A stretch of DNA of 64,000 nt from Leptothrix cholodnii SP-6 (GCF_000019785.1 NC_010524.1:4638001-4702000); one strand, 5' to 3'; positions 43,031 to 54,351 are shown, numbered from the stretch's first letter. Program-made: numbers and translations. The notes: generated by a model from the sequence alone, not told the origin.

Positions 43031-43342
43031 ATGGCCGACGACTACCAGATCGAGATCCCGCCCTCCTTCACCGCGCTCTACACCGACGCGCGGCACCGCC
43101 TGACCGTGCCGCTGGCGTGGCTGCGCGAGCGCTACGAGGTCTGCGAAGACCTGGCCCAGCAACTCATCGAGAGCGCCCAGCACATCCACCACGACCTGGG
43201 CGTGCCGCAGCACGAGGTGCTGCAGCGCATGCAGGCCGGCCTCCTGACGCCCGAGGCCGGCTTCGACGCCGCGCAGGGCCGCTGGGTGCTGCTGCGCCTG
43301 ACCGAGCTGCTCGGCTGGGGCTGGGACTGGGAACGAGGTTGA
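43031..43342 (+). CDS. conserved hypothetical protein
   Basis: The 103-residue product (MADDYQIEIPPSFTALYTDA onward) is all-helical by appearance, soluble and acidic, with a Trp-rich C-terminus (LGWGWDWERG). Similar small proteins in Burkholderiales are annotated without a proven function. Its stop directly abuts the stop of the convergent c-di-GMP gene, so no terminator fits between the two. Coding bias supports it as real. Confidence 0.65.
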   Translation: MADDYQIEIPPSFTALYTDARHRLTVPLAWLRERYEVCEDLAQQLIESAQHIHHDLGVPQHEVLQRMQAGLLTPEAGFDAAQGRWVLLRLTELLGWGWDWERG

Positions 43343-46300
43343 TCAGGCCGCCGCCTGCAGCATCGCCGTGATCTGCTCGCGCGGCACCGGCCGCGACACC
43401 AGATAACCCTGCATCTGGTCGCAGCGCAGCAGCTGCAGGATCTTGGCCTGCTCCTCGGTCTCGACCCCCTCGGCGATCACCTTCATGCGCAGCGAATGCG
43501 CCAGCGAGATCATGGTCGAGACCAGGATCATGTTGTTCGGGTCGGACAGCATGGTGTCGACGAAGGCGCGGTCGATCTTGAGCAGCTGCACCGGCAGGCG
43601 CGACAGGTAGGCGAGCGACGAGTAGCCGGTGCCGAAGTCGTCGATCGCCACGTCCACGCCCATCGCGCGCAGCGCGTGCAGCTTGGCCACCGACGCCTCG
43701 ACGTCCTGCATCACGATGGTCTCGGTGATCTCGATGTCGATGCCGGCGGGCTGGCCGCCCTCCTCCTGCAGCGCCAGGGCGAGCGCGGCCACGAAGTCGT
43801 CGCGGTGCAGCTGGATCGCCGACACGTTGACGGCGATGCGCGGCGCCGGCAGGCCGAGTTCACGCCAGTGCTTGTGATCGCGCGCGGCGCAGCGCAGGGC
43901 CCAGTCGCCGACCGCCAGGATCTGGCCGGTTTCCTCCAGCAGCGGGATGAACTTGAGCGGCGGCACCAGGCCCAGCTCCGGGCTCTGCCAGCGCAGCAGG
44001 GCCTCGACCGAGACGATGCGGCGGCTGTCGAGATCGACCTTGGGCTGGTAGTGCAGGACGAACTGGCCCTGCTCCAGCGCCTGGCGCAGGCGGTTCTCGA
44101 TCGCCAGCGTCTCGGCCACCGTGGCGCTCATGCGCGGGTTGTAGAACAGCACCGTGTCGGCGGCCGACTTGGCGTTCTTGACCGCCGCCTCGGCGTTGCG
44201 GAACAGCGTCTCGGCGTTGCCGCCGTCGTCGGGATAGAGCGCGATGCCGACCTTGGCCGAGACCAGCAGATCCTGGCTGTCGATCGTGAACGGCAGGCCG
44301 AAACACTCGGTGTACTGGGTCGCGAACACCCGGGCCAGGTCGGCTTCGGCGCGCACGTCGGCAAACACCACCGCGAAGCGGTCGGCGCTGACACGGGCGA
44401 TCTGGGCATGATCGCCGACACAGTCGAGCAGCCGCTCGGCCACCCGCTTGAGCAGCGCATCGCCGGCGTGGCGGCCGAGCGTGTCGTTGATCATCTTGAA
44501 GCGCACCAGGTCGACCAGCGCGACCGCCACCTTCTGGCGCACCGCGCAGGCGGCCTCGACGTGGCGCTCGAGCCGCTCGTGGAACAGCGTGCTGTTGGCC
44601 AGGCCGGTGAGCAGGTCGTAGTAGGCCAGGTGCACCAGCCGCTCCTGCTGGGCGATGTGCTCGAGCGCGAACGACATGTCGCCGGCCAGCTCGCGCAGCA
44701 GCTTCATCTCATCGGCGTCGAAGAAGCCGGGCGCGTCGGCATGCAGCGACATCACCGCCACGCACTGGCCCGACACCACCAGCGGCAGCCAGACCAGCGC
44801 GCCCGAACCGCAGCCGCGTGCCGCAGCCGCGAAACGCAGGCCCGCCGCCTTCGAGAGGTCGTTGAGCACCAGCGGCTCGTGGCTGTGCAGCGCCCGGGCA
44901 TAGAGCGAATCGGGCGCCAGCGGCTCGGCGGCCAGCTCGGCACGCAGCTGCGCCATGTAGCCGTCGTCGGGGCCGGCGCTGACGCTCACGCGCAGGCCGT
45001 CGGGCTCGACCATGCCGACCCAGGCGCGGCGGAACCGGCCTTCCTCGACGGCGATGCGGCAGGCCTCGTGCATCAGCTCGTCGCGGTCGCGCACGCGCAC
45101 GATCAGCGAGTTGATGTCGCTCAGCACGGTGGCCACGCGGGCCAGCCGGCGGATGTGATCTTCGGCCTGCACGCGTGCGGTGATGTCGCGCAGGATGACG
45201 ACGTAGAGCGGATCGCCGTCGGTGGCGATCATCGAGATCGAGGCATCGATCGGGAACGCCTCGCCGCTGCGGCGCAGCCCGGTCACGGTGCGCGCCACGC
45301 CCCCCATCGAGCGCGGCCGGCCCCCCCCGGAACCGAAGGCGCGCACGGCGCTGTCGTGCGTGCCGCGATGGTCCTCGGGCAGCAGGCGGTCGAGCGGCTG
45401 GCCGAGCATCTCGGCCGTGCGGTAGCCGAACATCTGCGCCGCCGCCGGGTTGAACAGCACGATGCGCAGCGCGTTGTCGACCGCCACGATGCCGTCCATC
45501 GCCGACTCGACCAGCCCGGCCAGCCGCGCCTCGCTCTGGCGCAGCTGCGCCTCGCCGCGCTGGCGTTCGGCGATCTCGACCCGCAGGTCGGCCAGGTGCC
45601 GCTGCACGCGGGCGTAGAGGCTGCCGTTCTCGAAGATGCGCCCGGCCTGCGCGGCGTGCGTGACGAGCAGCGCCTCGTCGTCGGCGCTGAAGCCGGGCTC
45701 GCCGAGCTTGTCGATCAGCAGCAGCCAGCCGTAGACATGCTCCAGCGACGCCACCGGCACGATCAGCCCGCTGGCCAGCGGCGGCAGGCCGGCGCCGAGC
45801 TCGACCGGGGCATCAGCCGGGCCCGCCGGCCCGAAGCGCTGCGGGCGGCGCTCGATCAGCGTCGACTGCGCCACCGGCACCATGAACGGCAAGGCCCGCG
45901 CGGCCTCGGCCTGCTCCGCATCGAGGCCCCAGACGCTGCGGTGCAGGTCGGCGCCGTTGCGCGGATCCTTGACGCACAGCACCGCCGCGCGCGCGCCCAG
46001 CAGCTCGCGGGCGCCGCGGCAGAGCCGGTCGAGCAGGGTGTGCGGGTCGCGTTCGGAAGCCAGCAGCAGGCTCATCTGGTTGAGCGCCGACAGCCGCTGG
46101 TTGGCGACCTCCAGCTCGGCCACCTTGGCCAGCAGCTTGTCGCTCACCACCCGCAGGTGCTCGGCGCTGAAGTCGTCGGCCCGCGGCTGCGGCAGCGTCA
46201 CCACCCGGCCGGCGGCGGCCGGGGCCACCTGCGCCAGCGCCTGCGCCACGGTCTCCAGGATCAGCTCGGGCTCGGTCGGCTTGGTCAGCACCCGCGTCAC

Positions 46301-46594
46301 GCCGCAGGCCAGCGCCAGCTTGCGGGCCTCGCGCTCCAGGAAGGTGGCGGTCCAGAAGATCACCTCGGTGTGCGCGATGCCGGTCTCGTTGCGCAGCCGG
46401 CGCACGAACTCGTAGCCGTCCATGGTCGGCATCAGCAGGTCGCACACCACCAGGTCGGGCCGCTGGGCCTGCGCGATCAGCAGCCCCTGGGCGCCGTCGC
46501 CGGCCTCGCAGGCCTCGTGGCCGGCATAGCGCAGCAGCGTCACGACCAGGGCGCGGTTGTCGGATTCGTCGTCGATGACCAGTACACGAGCCAT
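43343..46594 (-). CDS. REC-GAF-PAS-GAF-GGDEF-EAL signalling protein with degenerate GGDEF
   Basis: The 1,083-residue protein has a receiver domain (phosphoacceptor Asp52, Lys105), a GAF domain (about 175-330), a PAS domain (about 345-465), a second GAF (about 485-640), a GGDEF-like domain (about 650-815) and an EAL domain (about 825-1080). The GGDEF active site reads SADRF, so cyclase activity should be lost. The EAL domain keeps VEALLRW, NVSAIQL, ETIVM, DDFGTGYSS and EGVE, so it is likely an active c-di-GMP phosphodiesterase. It is the third gene after a histidine kinase and a receiver protein, and its receiver is probably their output. Confidence 0.9.
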   Translation of the reverse strand: MARVLVIDDESDNRALVVTLLRYAGHEACEAGDGAQGLLIAQAQRPDLVVCDLLMPTMDGYEFVRRLRNETGIAHTEVIFWTATFLEREARKLALACGVTRVLTKPTEPELILETVAQALAQVAPAAAGRVVTLPQPRADDFSAEHLRVVSDKLLAKVAELEVANQRLSALNQMSLLLASERDPHTLLDRLCRGARELLGARAAVLCVKDPRNGADLHRSVWGLDAEQAEAARALPFMVPVAQSTLIERRPQRFGPAGPADAPVELGAGLPPLASGLIVPVASLEHVYGWLLLIDKLGEPGFSADDEALLVTHAAQAGRIFENGSLYARVQRHLADLRVEIAERQRGEAQLRQSEARLAGLVESAMDGIVAVDNALRIVLFNPAAAQMFGYRTAEMLGQPLDRLLPEDHRGTHDSAVRAFGSGGGRPRSMGGVARTVTGLRRSGEAFPIDASISMIATDGDPLYVVILRDITARVQAEDHIRRLARVATVLSDINSLIVRVRDRDELMHEACRIAVEEGRFRRAWVGMVEPDGLRVSVSAGPDDGYMAQLRAELAAEPLAPDSLYARALHSHEPLVLNDLSKAAGLRFAAAARGCGSGALVWLPLVVSGQCVAVMSLHADAPGFFDADEMKLLRELAGDMSFALEHIAQQERLVHLAYYDLLTGLANSTLFHERLERHVEAACAVRQKVAVALVDLVRFKMINDTLGRHAGDALLKRVAERLLDCVGDHAQIARVSADRFAVVFADVRAEADLARVFATQYTECFGLPFTIDSQDLLVSAKVGIALYPDDGGNAETLFRNAEAAVKNAKSAADTVLFYNPRMSATVAETLAIENRLRQALEQGQFVLHYQPKVDLDSRRIVSVEALLRWQSPELGLVPPLKFIPLLEETGQILAVGDWALRCAARDHKHWRELGLPAPRIAVNVSAIQLHRDDFVAALALALQEEGGQPAGIDIEITETIVMQDVEASVAKLHALRAMGVDVAIDDFGTGYSSLAYLSRLPVQLLKIDRAFVDTMLSDPNNMILVSTMISLAHSLRMKVIAEGVETEEQAKILQLLRCDQMQGYLVSRPVPREQITAMLQAAA

Positions 46595-46614
46595 GAATGT
46601 CGGCGCGGTCGCGC

Positions 46615-47001
46615 TCAGGGAACGGCCGGCGGCACGGCGCGCAGAAAGGATTCGATCTGGCCGATGAACAGCTCGGGCTCGATCGGCTTGGTCAGGTAGC
46701 CGTCGAAGCCGGCCAGGCTGACGCGCTCGCGGTCGTCGGCCATCGAGAACGCGGTGACCGCGACCACCGGGATGTCACGGGTGCCGGGGTCGGCGCGCAG
46801 CGCCTGCAGCACGCCGTAGCCGTCGAGCCGCGGCATCTGCAGGTCGCAGACCACCAGGTCGGGCAGCGCCATGCGCGCGGCCTGCACGCCGTCGACGCCG
46901 TCGCGCGCCAGCAGCACCCGATGGCCGGCGCTGGCGAGCAGGTACTGCACCAGCGCCAGGTTGGCCTCGTTGTCCTCGATCACCAGGATGCACGCGGCCA
47001 T
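46615..47001 (-). CDS. single-domain response regulator
   Basis: The 128-residue protein is a stand-alone CheY-like receiver: acidic pocket ED at residues 9-10, phosphoacceptor Asp53 in VVCDLQMP, Thr83 and Lys105 in YLTKP. It has no output domain. The start lies two bases after the kinase stop, so the two are translated together. It likely accepts a phosphoryl group from that kinase and may pass it on or compete with the receiver of the following EAL protein. Confidence 0.9.
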   Translation of the reverse strand: MAACILVIEDNEANLALVQYLLASAGHRVLLARDGVDGVQAARMALPDLVVCDLQMPRLDGYGVLQALRADPGTRDIPVVAVTAFSMADDRERVSLAGFDGYLTKPIEPELFIGQIESFLRAVPPAVP

Positions 47002-47003
47002 CG

Positions 47004-48476
<1,473 letters not shown>

Positions 48477-48623
48477 GGCAGGACTCCTCCTTCGGGCCCC
48501 AGATGATGGTTCAAACTTGATATACGTTAACACTGGGCCGGAAACAGGCATCCATCTGGCTCCGGTCGGCGTCGTTCGTCAAGCGAACCGGCCGACACCC
48601 CTGCCGGGTGTCGGCCCGCGATG

Positions 48624-49313
48624 TCAGGACGGCTGCGGCTCGCGCAGGAAGATCTCGACGCGGCGGTTCTGCGCCCGGCCGTCGGGGGTGGCGTTGTCGG
48701 CCACCGGCTCGCGCTCGCCGCGGCCTTCGACCTGGATGCGCGCGGCCGGCACGCCGTGGCGCGACAGGTAGTCGCGCACCGCCTCGGCCCGGTCGAGCGA
48801 CAGCGGGTTGTTGACCGCATCGCTGCCGCTGCTGTCGGTGTGGCCGATCACCTGCACCTGCACCGTGGCGTCGAGGCCCTGGGCGAGCTTGTCGAGCACC
48901 GGCACCATCACCGGCTTGACGGCGGAGCGGCCGACGTCGAACGAGAAATCGGCCGGGATGTTGACCTTGAGCTGGTTGTCGGTGGTGCGCACCACGTCGA
49001 TGCCGGTGCCTTGCGTGGCGGCCTCCATCGCCTTGCGCTTGTCTTCCATGCGCTTGGACCAGAGGTTGCCGGCCACCGCGCCGACCGCCCCGCCCACCAC
49101 CGCACCGGTGCCGGCCTTGCCGCCGGTCGCCTTGCTGAGGATGGCGCCGCCCACCGCGCCGATCGCCGCGCCGCCGGCGGTGCCCTTCTGGCGCTCGCTC
49201 ATGTCGGCGCAGGCGGCAAGCGCGATGGCAGCGGCCAGCGCGATCACGGTGGCGCCGCGTGCGGGCAGGCGGGTGTTCAGCGAGACAGCGGCAGATGAGG
49301 CGAGAGATTTCAT
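48624..49313 (-). CDS. OmpA-family lipoprotein (YiaD-like)
   Basis: The 229-residue protein has a lipoprotein signal (IALAAAIALAAC, Cys near residue 35), a glycine-zipper region (GGAAIGAVGGAILSKATG, then GAVVGGAVGAVAGN) and an OmpA-like peptidoglycan-binding domain (about 115-225) with VIGHTDSSGSDAVNNPLSLDRA and GRGEREPVADN. It anchors the outer membrane to the cell wall. The glycine zipper may insert in or pack against the membrane. Single gene, with 148 bases upstream of the kinase start and no clear operon partner. Confidence 0.88.
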   Translation of the reverse strand: MKSLASSAAVSLNTRLPARGATVIALAAAIALAACADMSERQKGTAGGAAIGAVGGAILSKATGGKAGTGAVVGGAVGAVAGNLWSKRMEDKRKAMEAATQGTGIDVVRTTDNQLKVNIPADFSFDVGRSAVKPVMVPVLDKLAQGLDATVQVQVIGHTDSSGSDAVNNPLSLDRAEAVRDYLSRHGVPAARIQVEGRGEREPVADNATPDGRAQNRRVEIFLREPQPS

Positions 49314-49482
49314 GGGTTTGCTCCGGGTTCGAAGCCGCGGGTACGACACCCGCAGCCTGTTGCGGGAGCGATTCTCGCGGCCAGGGGAAACCCTTGTATC
49401 AACGTCGGCCGGAACGTCGCCGGGCCGCGCGGCCATCGTTACAGCCCGGTTGCATTTGCGTCGGGCGCGCCAGGTCGCGGGC

Positions 49483-50457
49483 TCAATACCCGCGCCGCCG
49501 ATCGACCCGGTGCAGCAGCGCCTCGCCCGAGCGCCAGGCGCGCACGTTGCGCGCCACCACCGCCGCGGCGCTGCGGGCGTCGGTCAGGGCCGCAGCGTGC
49601 GGCAGCAGCGTCACCGCCGAGTGCCGCCAATAGCGGTGATCGGCCGGCAGCGGCTCGGTCCGGAAGACATCCAGCACCGCGTGGCCGAGCTGGCCGCTGT
49701 CGAGCGCGGCCAGCAGGTCGGCATCGATCACATGCGCGCCCCGCGCCAGGTTGACGAGCGCCGCACCCCGCGGCAGCGCGGCAAAGAACGCCGCGTCGAG
49801 CAGGCCGCGCGTGGCGTCGGTCAGCGGCAGCAGGTTGATGACGATCTCGCTGCGCGCCAGCAGCGCGGGCAGCGCCGCCGGCCCGGCCACCGCGGGCACC
49901 GGCGCGTCGATCGCTTCGTGCAGGCTCCAGCCGGTGACGGCATAACCGAGCGCGCGCAGCCGGCTCGCGGTGGCGCGGCCCATCTGGCCGAGGCCGAGCA
50001 CCGCCACGGCGACTTCATCGGCGCGGCGTTGCGCGTGCGGCGCCCAGCGGCCCTCGCGCTGGGCCTGCGCGTAGCGGTGGAAACCGCGGTGCAGCGTCAG
50101 CGTGGCCCACAGCGCGGTCTGCGCCATGGCCGCGTTCATCGCCGGATCGACCATGCGCGCCAGCGGCACCTCGGCGGGCAGCGTGGGATCGGCCAGCAGC
50201 CGGTCGACACCGGCCCACAGCGACTGGATCAGCCCCAGCCGCGGCAGCCCCGCCAGCACGCCCGGCGCCGGGTTGGCGACCACCGCCACCTCGATCCGCC
50301 CGGCCTGCGGCCCGCCGGCATCGAGCCACCAGACCGCCTCGGGCAGCGCGGCGGCAAGTGCGGCGAGCCAGGCATCGCGCTCGTCGCCGTCCCAGCGGCC
50401 GGCGAGCAGGATGTGCAGGGGTTCGACGGTGGGGCGAGGCGGGTCTGACGTGTCCAT
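49483..50457 (-). CDS. ghrA: D-2-hydroxyacid dehydrogenase, glyoxylate/hydroxypyruvate reductase A-like
   Basis: From ATG 50457 the 324-residue protein shows the NAD(P)-binding motif VLGLGQMGRATASRL (about residue 150), and the catalytic residues of the family: Arg in NLARGAHV, Glu in FRTEPLP and His in LLPHAA. The sequence resembles GhrA, which reduces glyoxylate to glycolate and hydroxypyruvate to glycerate. The residue after the GxGxxG region suggests NADPH use but this is not certain. It is divergent from the methyltransferase gene with 42 bases between. Confidence 0.82.
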   Translation of the reverse strand: MDTSDPPRPTVEPLHILLAGRWDGDERDAWLAALAAALPEAVWWLDAGGPQAGRIEVAVVANPAPGVLAGLPRLGLIQSLWAGVDRLLADPTLPAEVPLARMVDPAMNAAMAQTALWATLTLHRGFHRYAQAQREGRWAPHAQRRADEVAVAVLGLGQMGRATASRLRALGYAVTGWSLHEAIDAPVPAVAGPAALPALLARSEIVINLLPLTDATRGLLDAAFFAALPRGAALVNLARGAHVIDADLLAALDSGQLGHAVLDVFRTEPLPADHRYWRHSAVTLLPHAAALTDARSAAAVVARNVRAWRSGEALLHRVDRRRGY

Positions 50458-50499
50458 CCGGCCAGCATAGCCGCGCCGATAATCACGCCCTGACCCCTG

Positions 50500-51822
50500 A
50501 TGGACTGCCGCGCCGTGAATCCGACCCCGCTCTACCTGCCCTGCGCCGCCGGCGTCGAACCCCTGCTGGCCGACGAGGTGCGCGCCATCCTGCGCGCCGC
50601 CGGTGCCGAGAAGGCCGCCGAATCGGTGCAACCGGGCCGCGCCGGTGTCAGCCTGATCGGCAGCCCGGCCAGCGCGATGCGCCTGCACCTCGAATGCCGG
50701 CTGGCCCAGCGCGTGCTGTGGCAGGTCGCCGAAGGCCCGTACCACGACGAACACGACCTCTACGACCTGGCACGCAGCGTGGCCTGGGGCGACTGGATCA
50801 CGCCGCGCCAGAGCCTGCGCGTGGACACCACCGCCGTGCGCTCGCCGCTGCACAGCCTGCACTTCGCCTCGCTGCGCATCAAGGACGCCGTCTGCGACGC
50901 CATGCGCGACAGCCACGGCGAGCGCCCCGACGTCGACCCGCGCCACCCCGACCTGCCGCTGGTGCTGCACCTGAGCGACACGCACGCCACGCTCAGCATC
51001 GACCTGAGCGGCGAGGCGCTGTTCAAGCGCGGCTGGCGCGAGGTGCAGGGCGAGGCACCGCTGAAGGAAACCCTGGCCGCCGCGATGCTGGCCGCCGCCG
51101 GCTGGCAGGGCCGCGAGGCGGACGGCCCGCTGCTCGACCCCTGCTGCGGCGCCGGCACCATCGCGATCGAGGCCGCGCAGATCGCCTGCGGCATCGCGCC
51201 CGGCCTGCAGCGCACCTTCGCCTTCGAGCGGCTGGCGCCGTTCCGCGCCGAGGCACAGGCCTGGCAGCAGATGAAGGCCGAGGCCCGCGCCCGGGTGCAC
51301 GCGCCCGCAGTGCGGATCTATGCTGGCGACGTCTCGTTCCGCATGACCGACTTCGCCACCCGCAACGCCGAACGCGCCGGCGTGCTGCACGCGATCGACT
51401 TCAGGACCGGCGACGCGCTGCAGCGCCCGGCGCCGACCGAATCCGGCGTGCTGATGCTCAACCCGCCCTACGGCGAGCGCATCGACGCCAAGGGCAGCGG
51501 CGCCGCGCGGGCCCGCGACGAAGCGGGCGACCGGCTCGGCCCGCGTGCCGATGCCGGCGCGCGCGAGGGCTTCGAGGGCGGCGGCACCTCGGGCGCCTTC
51601 TTCTCGGCGCTGGCCGCGCACTGGAAGCGCAACTACAGCGGCTGGACCGCCTGGGTACTGAGCCCCGACGCCAAGCTGCCGCAAGCCATGCGCCTGAAGG
51701 AAAGCCGCCGCGTGCCGATGTGGAACGGCCCGATCGAATGCCGGCTGTTCCGCTTCGACCTGGTCGCCGGCTCGATGCGCGGCCCGCGCAACGACGCGGC
51801 CGGTGCCGACCTGTCCCGGTGA
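50500..51822 (+). CDS. THUMP-domain 23S rRNA methyltransferase, RlmL N-domain-like
   Basis: The 440-residue protein has an N-terminal THUMP region (about residues 60-165) and a Rossmann methyltransferase with SAM motif DPCCGAGTIAIEAA (about 208-221) and catalytic NPPYGER (about 320-326). This corresponds to the RlmL half of the E. coli RlmKL protein, which makes m2G2445 in 23S rRNA. An insertion of about 35 residues after NPPYGER (KGSGAARARDEAGDRLGPRA) is low-complexity and lies where other members have a short loop. The first start at 50500 (MDCRAVN) is plausible; MNPT-like later starts are absent. Confidence 0.85.
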   Translation: MDCRAVNPTPLYLPCAAGVEPLLADEVRAILRAAGAEKAAESVQPGRAGVSLIGSPASAMRLHLECRLAQRVLWQVAEGPYHDEHDLYDLARSVAWGDWITPRQSLRVDTTAVRSPLHSLHFASLRIKDAVCDAMRDSHGERPDVDPRHPDLPLVLHLSDTHATLSIDLSGEALFKRGWREVQGEAPLKETLAAAMLAAAGWQGREADGPLLDPCCGAGTIAIEAAQIACGIAPGLQRTFAFERLAPFRAEAQAWQQMKAEARARVHAPAVRIYAGDVSFRMTDFATRNAERAGVLHAIDFRTGDALQRPAPTESGVLMLNPPYGERIDAKGSGAARARDEAGDRLGPRADAGAREGFEGGGTSGAFFSALAAHWKRNYSGWTAWVLSPDAKLPQAMRLKESRRVPMWNGPIECRLFRFDLVAGSMRGPRNDAAGADLSR

Positions 51823-51912
51823 TCAACCTCAACGCGACCGCGGGATAGCGCTGCCGCGACGCGAGGTGGCGGATACGATCGGTGCTCCACTTCAACGTTC
51901 TCGGGAGGCGCC

Positions 51913-52245
51913 ATGCCCGGTCTGTACGAACTGAAGAAAAACGACAGCGACCAGTTCTCGTTTGCCCTGAAGGCGGAAAACGGCGAGGTCATCCTGCGCA
52001 GCGAGCTCTACGAGACCAAACCCTCGGCGCAGAACGGCATCGCCTCGGTGCAGAAGAACAGCCCGAGCGACGAGCGCTACGAGCGCAAGACGGCGTCCGA
52101 CGGCCGCTTCTACTTCACGCTCAAGGCCGCCAACCACCAGGTCATCGGCACCAGCCCGATGTACAAGAGCGCCGACGCGCGCGACACCGGCATCGCATCG
52201 GTCAAGGCCCACGGCCCGAGCGGCACGGTGCAGGACGGCGCCTGA
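51913..52245 (+). CDS. yegP: YegP-family (DUF1508) protein
   Basis: The 110-residue protein holds two copies of the DUF1508 repeat: YELKKNDSDQFSFALKAENG with ILRSELYETKPSAQNGI, then FYFTLKAANHQVIGTSPMYK with SADARDTGIASV. This small protein family is widespread, folds as paired beta-alpha units and has no known activity. The start ATG 51913 follows GGGAGGCGCC. It is convergent with the following VOC gene, with only four bases between their ends. Confidence 0.9.
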   Translation: MPGLYELKKNDSDQFSFALKAENGEVILRSELYETKPSAQNGIASVQKNSPSDERYERKTASDGRFYFTLKAANHQVIGTSPMYKSADARDTGIASVKAHGPSGTVQDGA

Positions 52246-52249
52246 GCGT

Positions 52250-52684
52250 TCACCGGCCGGCCGCCGCGTCAGGCTCGAACTGCGGATTCCAGACCACCTC
52301 CCACAGGTGCTCGTCCGGGTCCTGGAAGTAGCCGGCGTAGCCGCCCCAGAAAGTGGCCTGCGCCGGCTTGACGATGCGGGCACCGGCGCGTTCGGCCTGC
52401 GCCATCACGGCATCGGCCTCCTGCGGACTGCCGACGTTGTGGCCGATCGACAGCTCGGTGGCGCTGCGGCCGACCAGCGGCAGGCCGGTGTCGTGCGCCA
52501 GGCTGGCGCGTGGCCACAGCGCCAGCTTGAGGCCGGGCTGCAGGTCGATGAAGACCACGGCGCCGTGCTCGAACTGCTGGCCGATGATGCCCTCGGTGGC
52601 AAAGCCCAGGCCATCGCGGTAGAAAGTGAGCGCCCGCTCAAGATCGTCGACGGCGAGGGTGATGACGGTGATGCGCGGCTTCAT
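52250..52684 (-). CDS. VOC-family protein (glyoxalase/bleomycin-resistance-like)
   Basis: From ATG 52684 the 144-residue protein has one VOC domain: ITVITLAVDDLERALTFYRDGLGF at its start and GYAGYFQDPDEHLWEVVWNP near the end, with the Glu of the LWEV motif as a metal ligand. Members include lyases and antibiotic-binding proteins; no substrate can be chosen. The last residues (FEPDAAAGR) are variable. The MocR-type gene lies upstream on the same strand, 37 bases from its start. Confidence 0.85.
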   Translation of the reverse strand: MKPRITVITLAVDDLERALTFYRDGLGFATEGIIGQQFEHGAVVFIDLQPGLKLALWPRASLAHDTGLPLVGRSATELSIGHNVGSPQEADAVMAQAERAGARIVKPAQATFWGGYAGYFQDPDEHLWEVVWNPQFEPDAAAGR

Positions 52685-52721
52685 GGCCGGATTCTGCGAC
52701 GCCGCACCGCCATCCGGCCCA

Positions 52722-54200
52722 TCACCCCAACATGCGCCGGGCGATGGCGCCCACCTCGCGCAGCGCCGCCCGCTGCGCCTCGTCCCAGCGCCCGCCCACA
52801 CCCAGGCGGATGCAGTGGCGGAAGCGGTCGGTGGCGCTGAACATCGTGCCCGGCGCGATGCAGATCTTGCGCGCCAGGCAGGCGTGGAACAGCGCCACCG
52901 AGTCGATGCCGGCCGGCAGCTCGACCCACAGGATGAAGCCGCCGGCCGGGTCGGTGACGCGGGTGCCTTTCGGGAAGCTCTCGGCGATCAGGCCGCGCGC
53001 CTCATCCACACGCGCCGCCACCGTGGCGCGCAGCTGGCGGTAGGCCGACTCGTGGCCGGGCTGCGTCAGCAGGTCGGCCATCGCCACCTCCAGCAGCTCG
53101 GTGTGGCCGCCCGAATGCACCGCCTTGAGCCGACGCAATTGCGCCGACCAGCGCCCGCCCTCGACCCAGCCGAGCCGGATGCCCGGCGCCACGGTCTTGG
53201 AGAACGAGCCGCAGATCATCACGTCGCCGGTGCTGTCGAAGGCCTTGACCGCGCGGCGCTTGTCGTCCTGCTCCGCCAGGTCGTTGTAGAGCACGTCCTC
53301 GATCAGCGGGATGCCGCGCTGGCTCAGCATCTGCGCCAGCCGCTTGCGGTCGGCCAGCGGCATGCACGAGCCCATCGGGTTGCTGAGCGTGGGCACCGCG
53401 AGCACGGCCTTGACGGGCTGGGTGTCGAAGGCGAGCTGCAGCGCGTCGAGCGACAGGCCGGTGCGCGGGTGCGTCGGGATCTCGAGCGCGCGCAGGTGCA
53501 TGCTTTCGAGGATCTCCAGAAAGCCGAAGTAGGTCGGCGACTCCAGCGCCACCACGTCGCCCGGCCGCGTGACGGCGCGCAGGCACAGGCTGATCGATTC
53601 GAGGCAGCCGTTGGTGACGAGGATGTCGCGCGGGTCGAGCTGGCAGCCCATGCCCAGCGCGTGGCGGGCGATGGCGCGACGCAGGCCGTCGTTGCCGGGG
53701 CCCAGCGGATAGCGGCACAACGAGGCGCGGTGGCGTTGCGCGGCGCGGCTGACGGCGCGCCGCACGCGCTCCTGCGCGAACAGCTCGCCACTCGGGCAGG
53801 CCGCGCCGAACGAGATGTAGGCCGGGTCCATCGCCAGCCGCATGACCTGCTCGCCCAGCGAGCTGACATCCACCGGCAGCGACGCGGCCGGGGGCGCCGA
53901 CGGCTCGGGTTCGGGCAGGCGCGCCGGGCGTGCGGCGACGAAATAGCCCGAACGCGGCCGGGCCTCGATCAGGCGGGCGTCTTCGAGCGCGCGGTAGGCC
54001 TGCACCGCAGTCGACGGCGACACGCCCTGCTGGCGCGCCAGATCACGCACCGACGGAATGCGCTCGCCGCGGCTGAGCGTGCCGGCACGGATCGACTGCG
54101 CCAGGCGCTCGGCGATCTGCAGGTACAGCGTGTCCTGCGGTTTGCTGTCCACGGCATGGACGGGCGGGCTGCCGAGTGAGGTGGCGAATGGCGTGCTCAT
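52722..54200 (-). CDS. MocR/PdxR-family GntR regulator with aminotransferase domain
   Basis: From ATG 54200 the 492-residue protein has a GntR winged helix (about residues 20-90, GTLSRGERIPSVRDLARQQG and SPSTAVQAYRALEDARLIEA) and a type I aminotransferase-like domain (about 120-490) with the PLP-binding lysine in GSFSKTVAPGIRLGW. Such regulators sense pyridoxal phosphate or amino acid-linked forms and control neighbouring metabolism. It is divergent from the DUF2917 gene, with 151 bases between them. DUF2917 genes paired with MocR-like regulators are a recurring arrangement, so that gene is its likely target. Confidence 0.9.
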   Translation of the reverse strand: MSTPFATSLGSPPVHAVDSKPQDTLYLQIAERLAQSIRAGTLSRGERIPSVRDLARQQGVSPSTAVQAYRALEDARLIEARPRSGYFVAARPARLPEPEPSAPPAASLPVDVSSLGEQVMRLAMDPAYISFGAACPSGELFAQERVRRAVSRAAQRHRASLCRYPLGPGNDGLRRAIARHALGMGCQLDPRDILVTNGCLESISLCLRAVTRPGDVVALESPTYFGFLEILESMHLRALEIPTHPRTGLSLDALQLAFDTQPVKAVLAVPTLSNPMGSCMPLADRKRLAQMLSQRGIPLIEDVLYNDLAEQDDKRRAVKAFDSTGDVMICGSFSKTVAPGIRLGWVEGGRWSAQLRRLKAVHSGGHTELLEVAMADLLTQPGHESAYRQLRATVAARVDEARGLIAESFPKGTRVTDPAGGFILWVELPAGIDSVALFHACLARKICIAPGTMFSATDRFRHCIRLGVGGRWDEAQRAALREVGAIARRMLG

Positions 54201-54351
54201 GGGCTCATTCTGTATGGCTCGCTCACCCTGACGCCAGTACAGAGAAGCGTCAATCCGACCGGCACAGCGCCACGCCACGCCGCTGTGTGTGGCCTGCACT
54301 GGCCCGGCTGTGTGGCTGGCGCGGCGCACAGACGGCACTGACCATGCAGCC

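Noticed and set aside
43496..46699. 1,067-codon frame antisense to the EAL protein
   Set aside because: All recognisable domains are on the minus strand. The plus frame is rich in Arg, Gln, Val and His with no motif, again a GC shadow.
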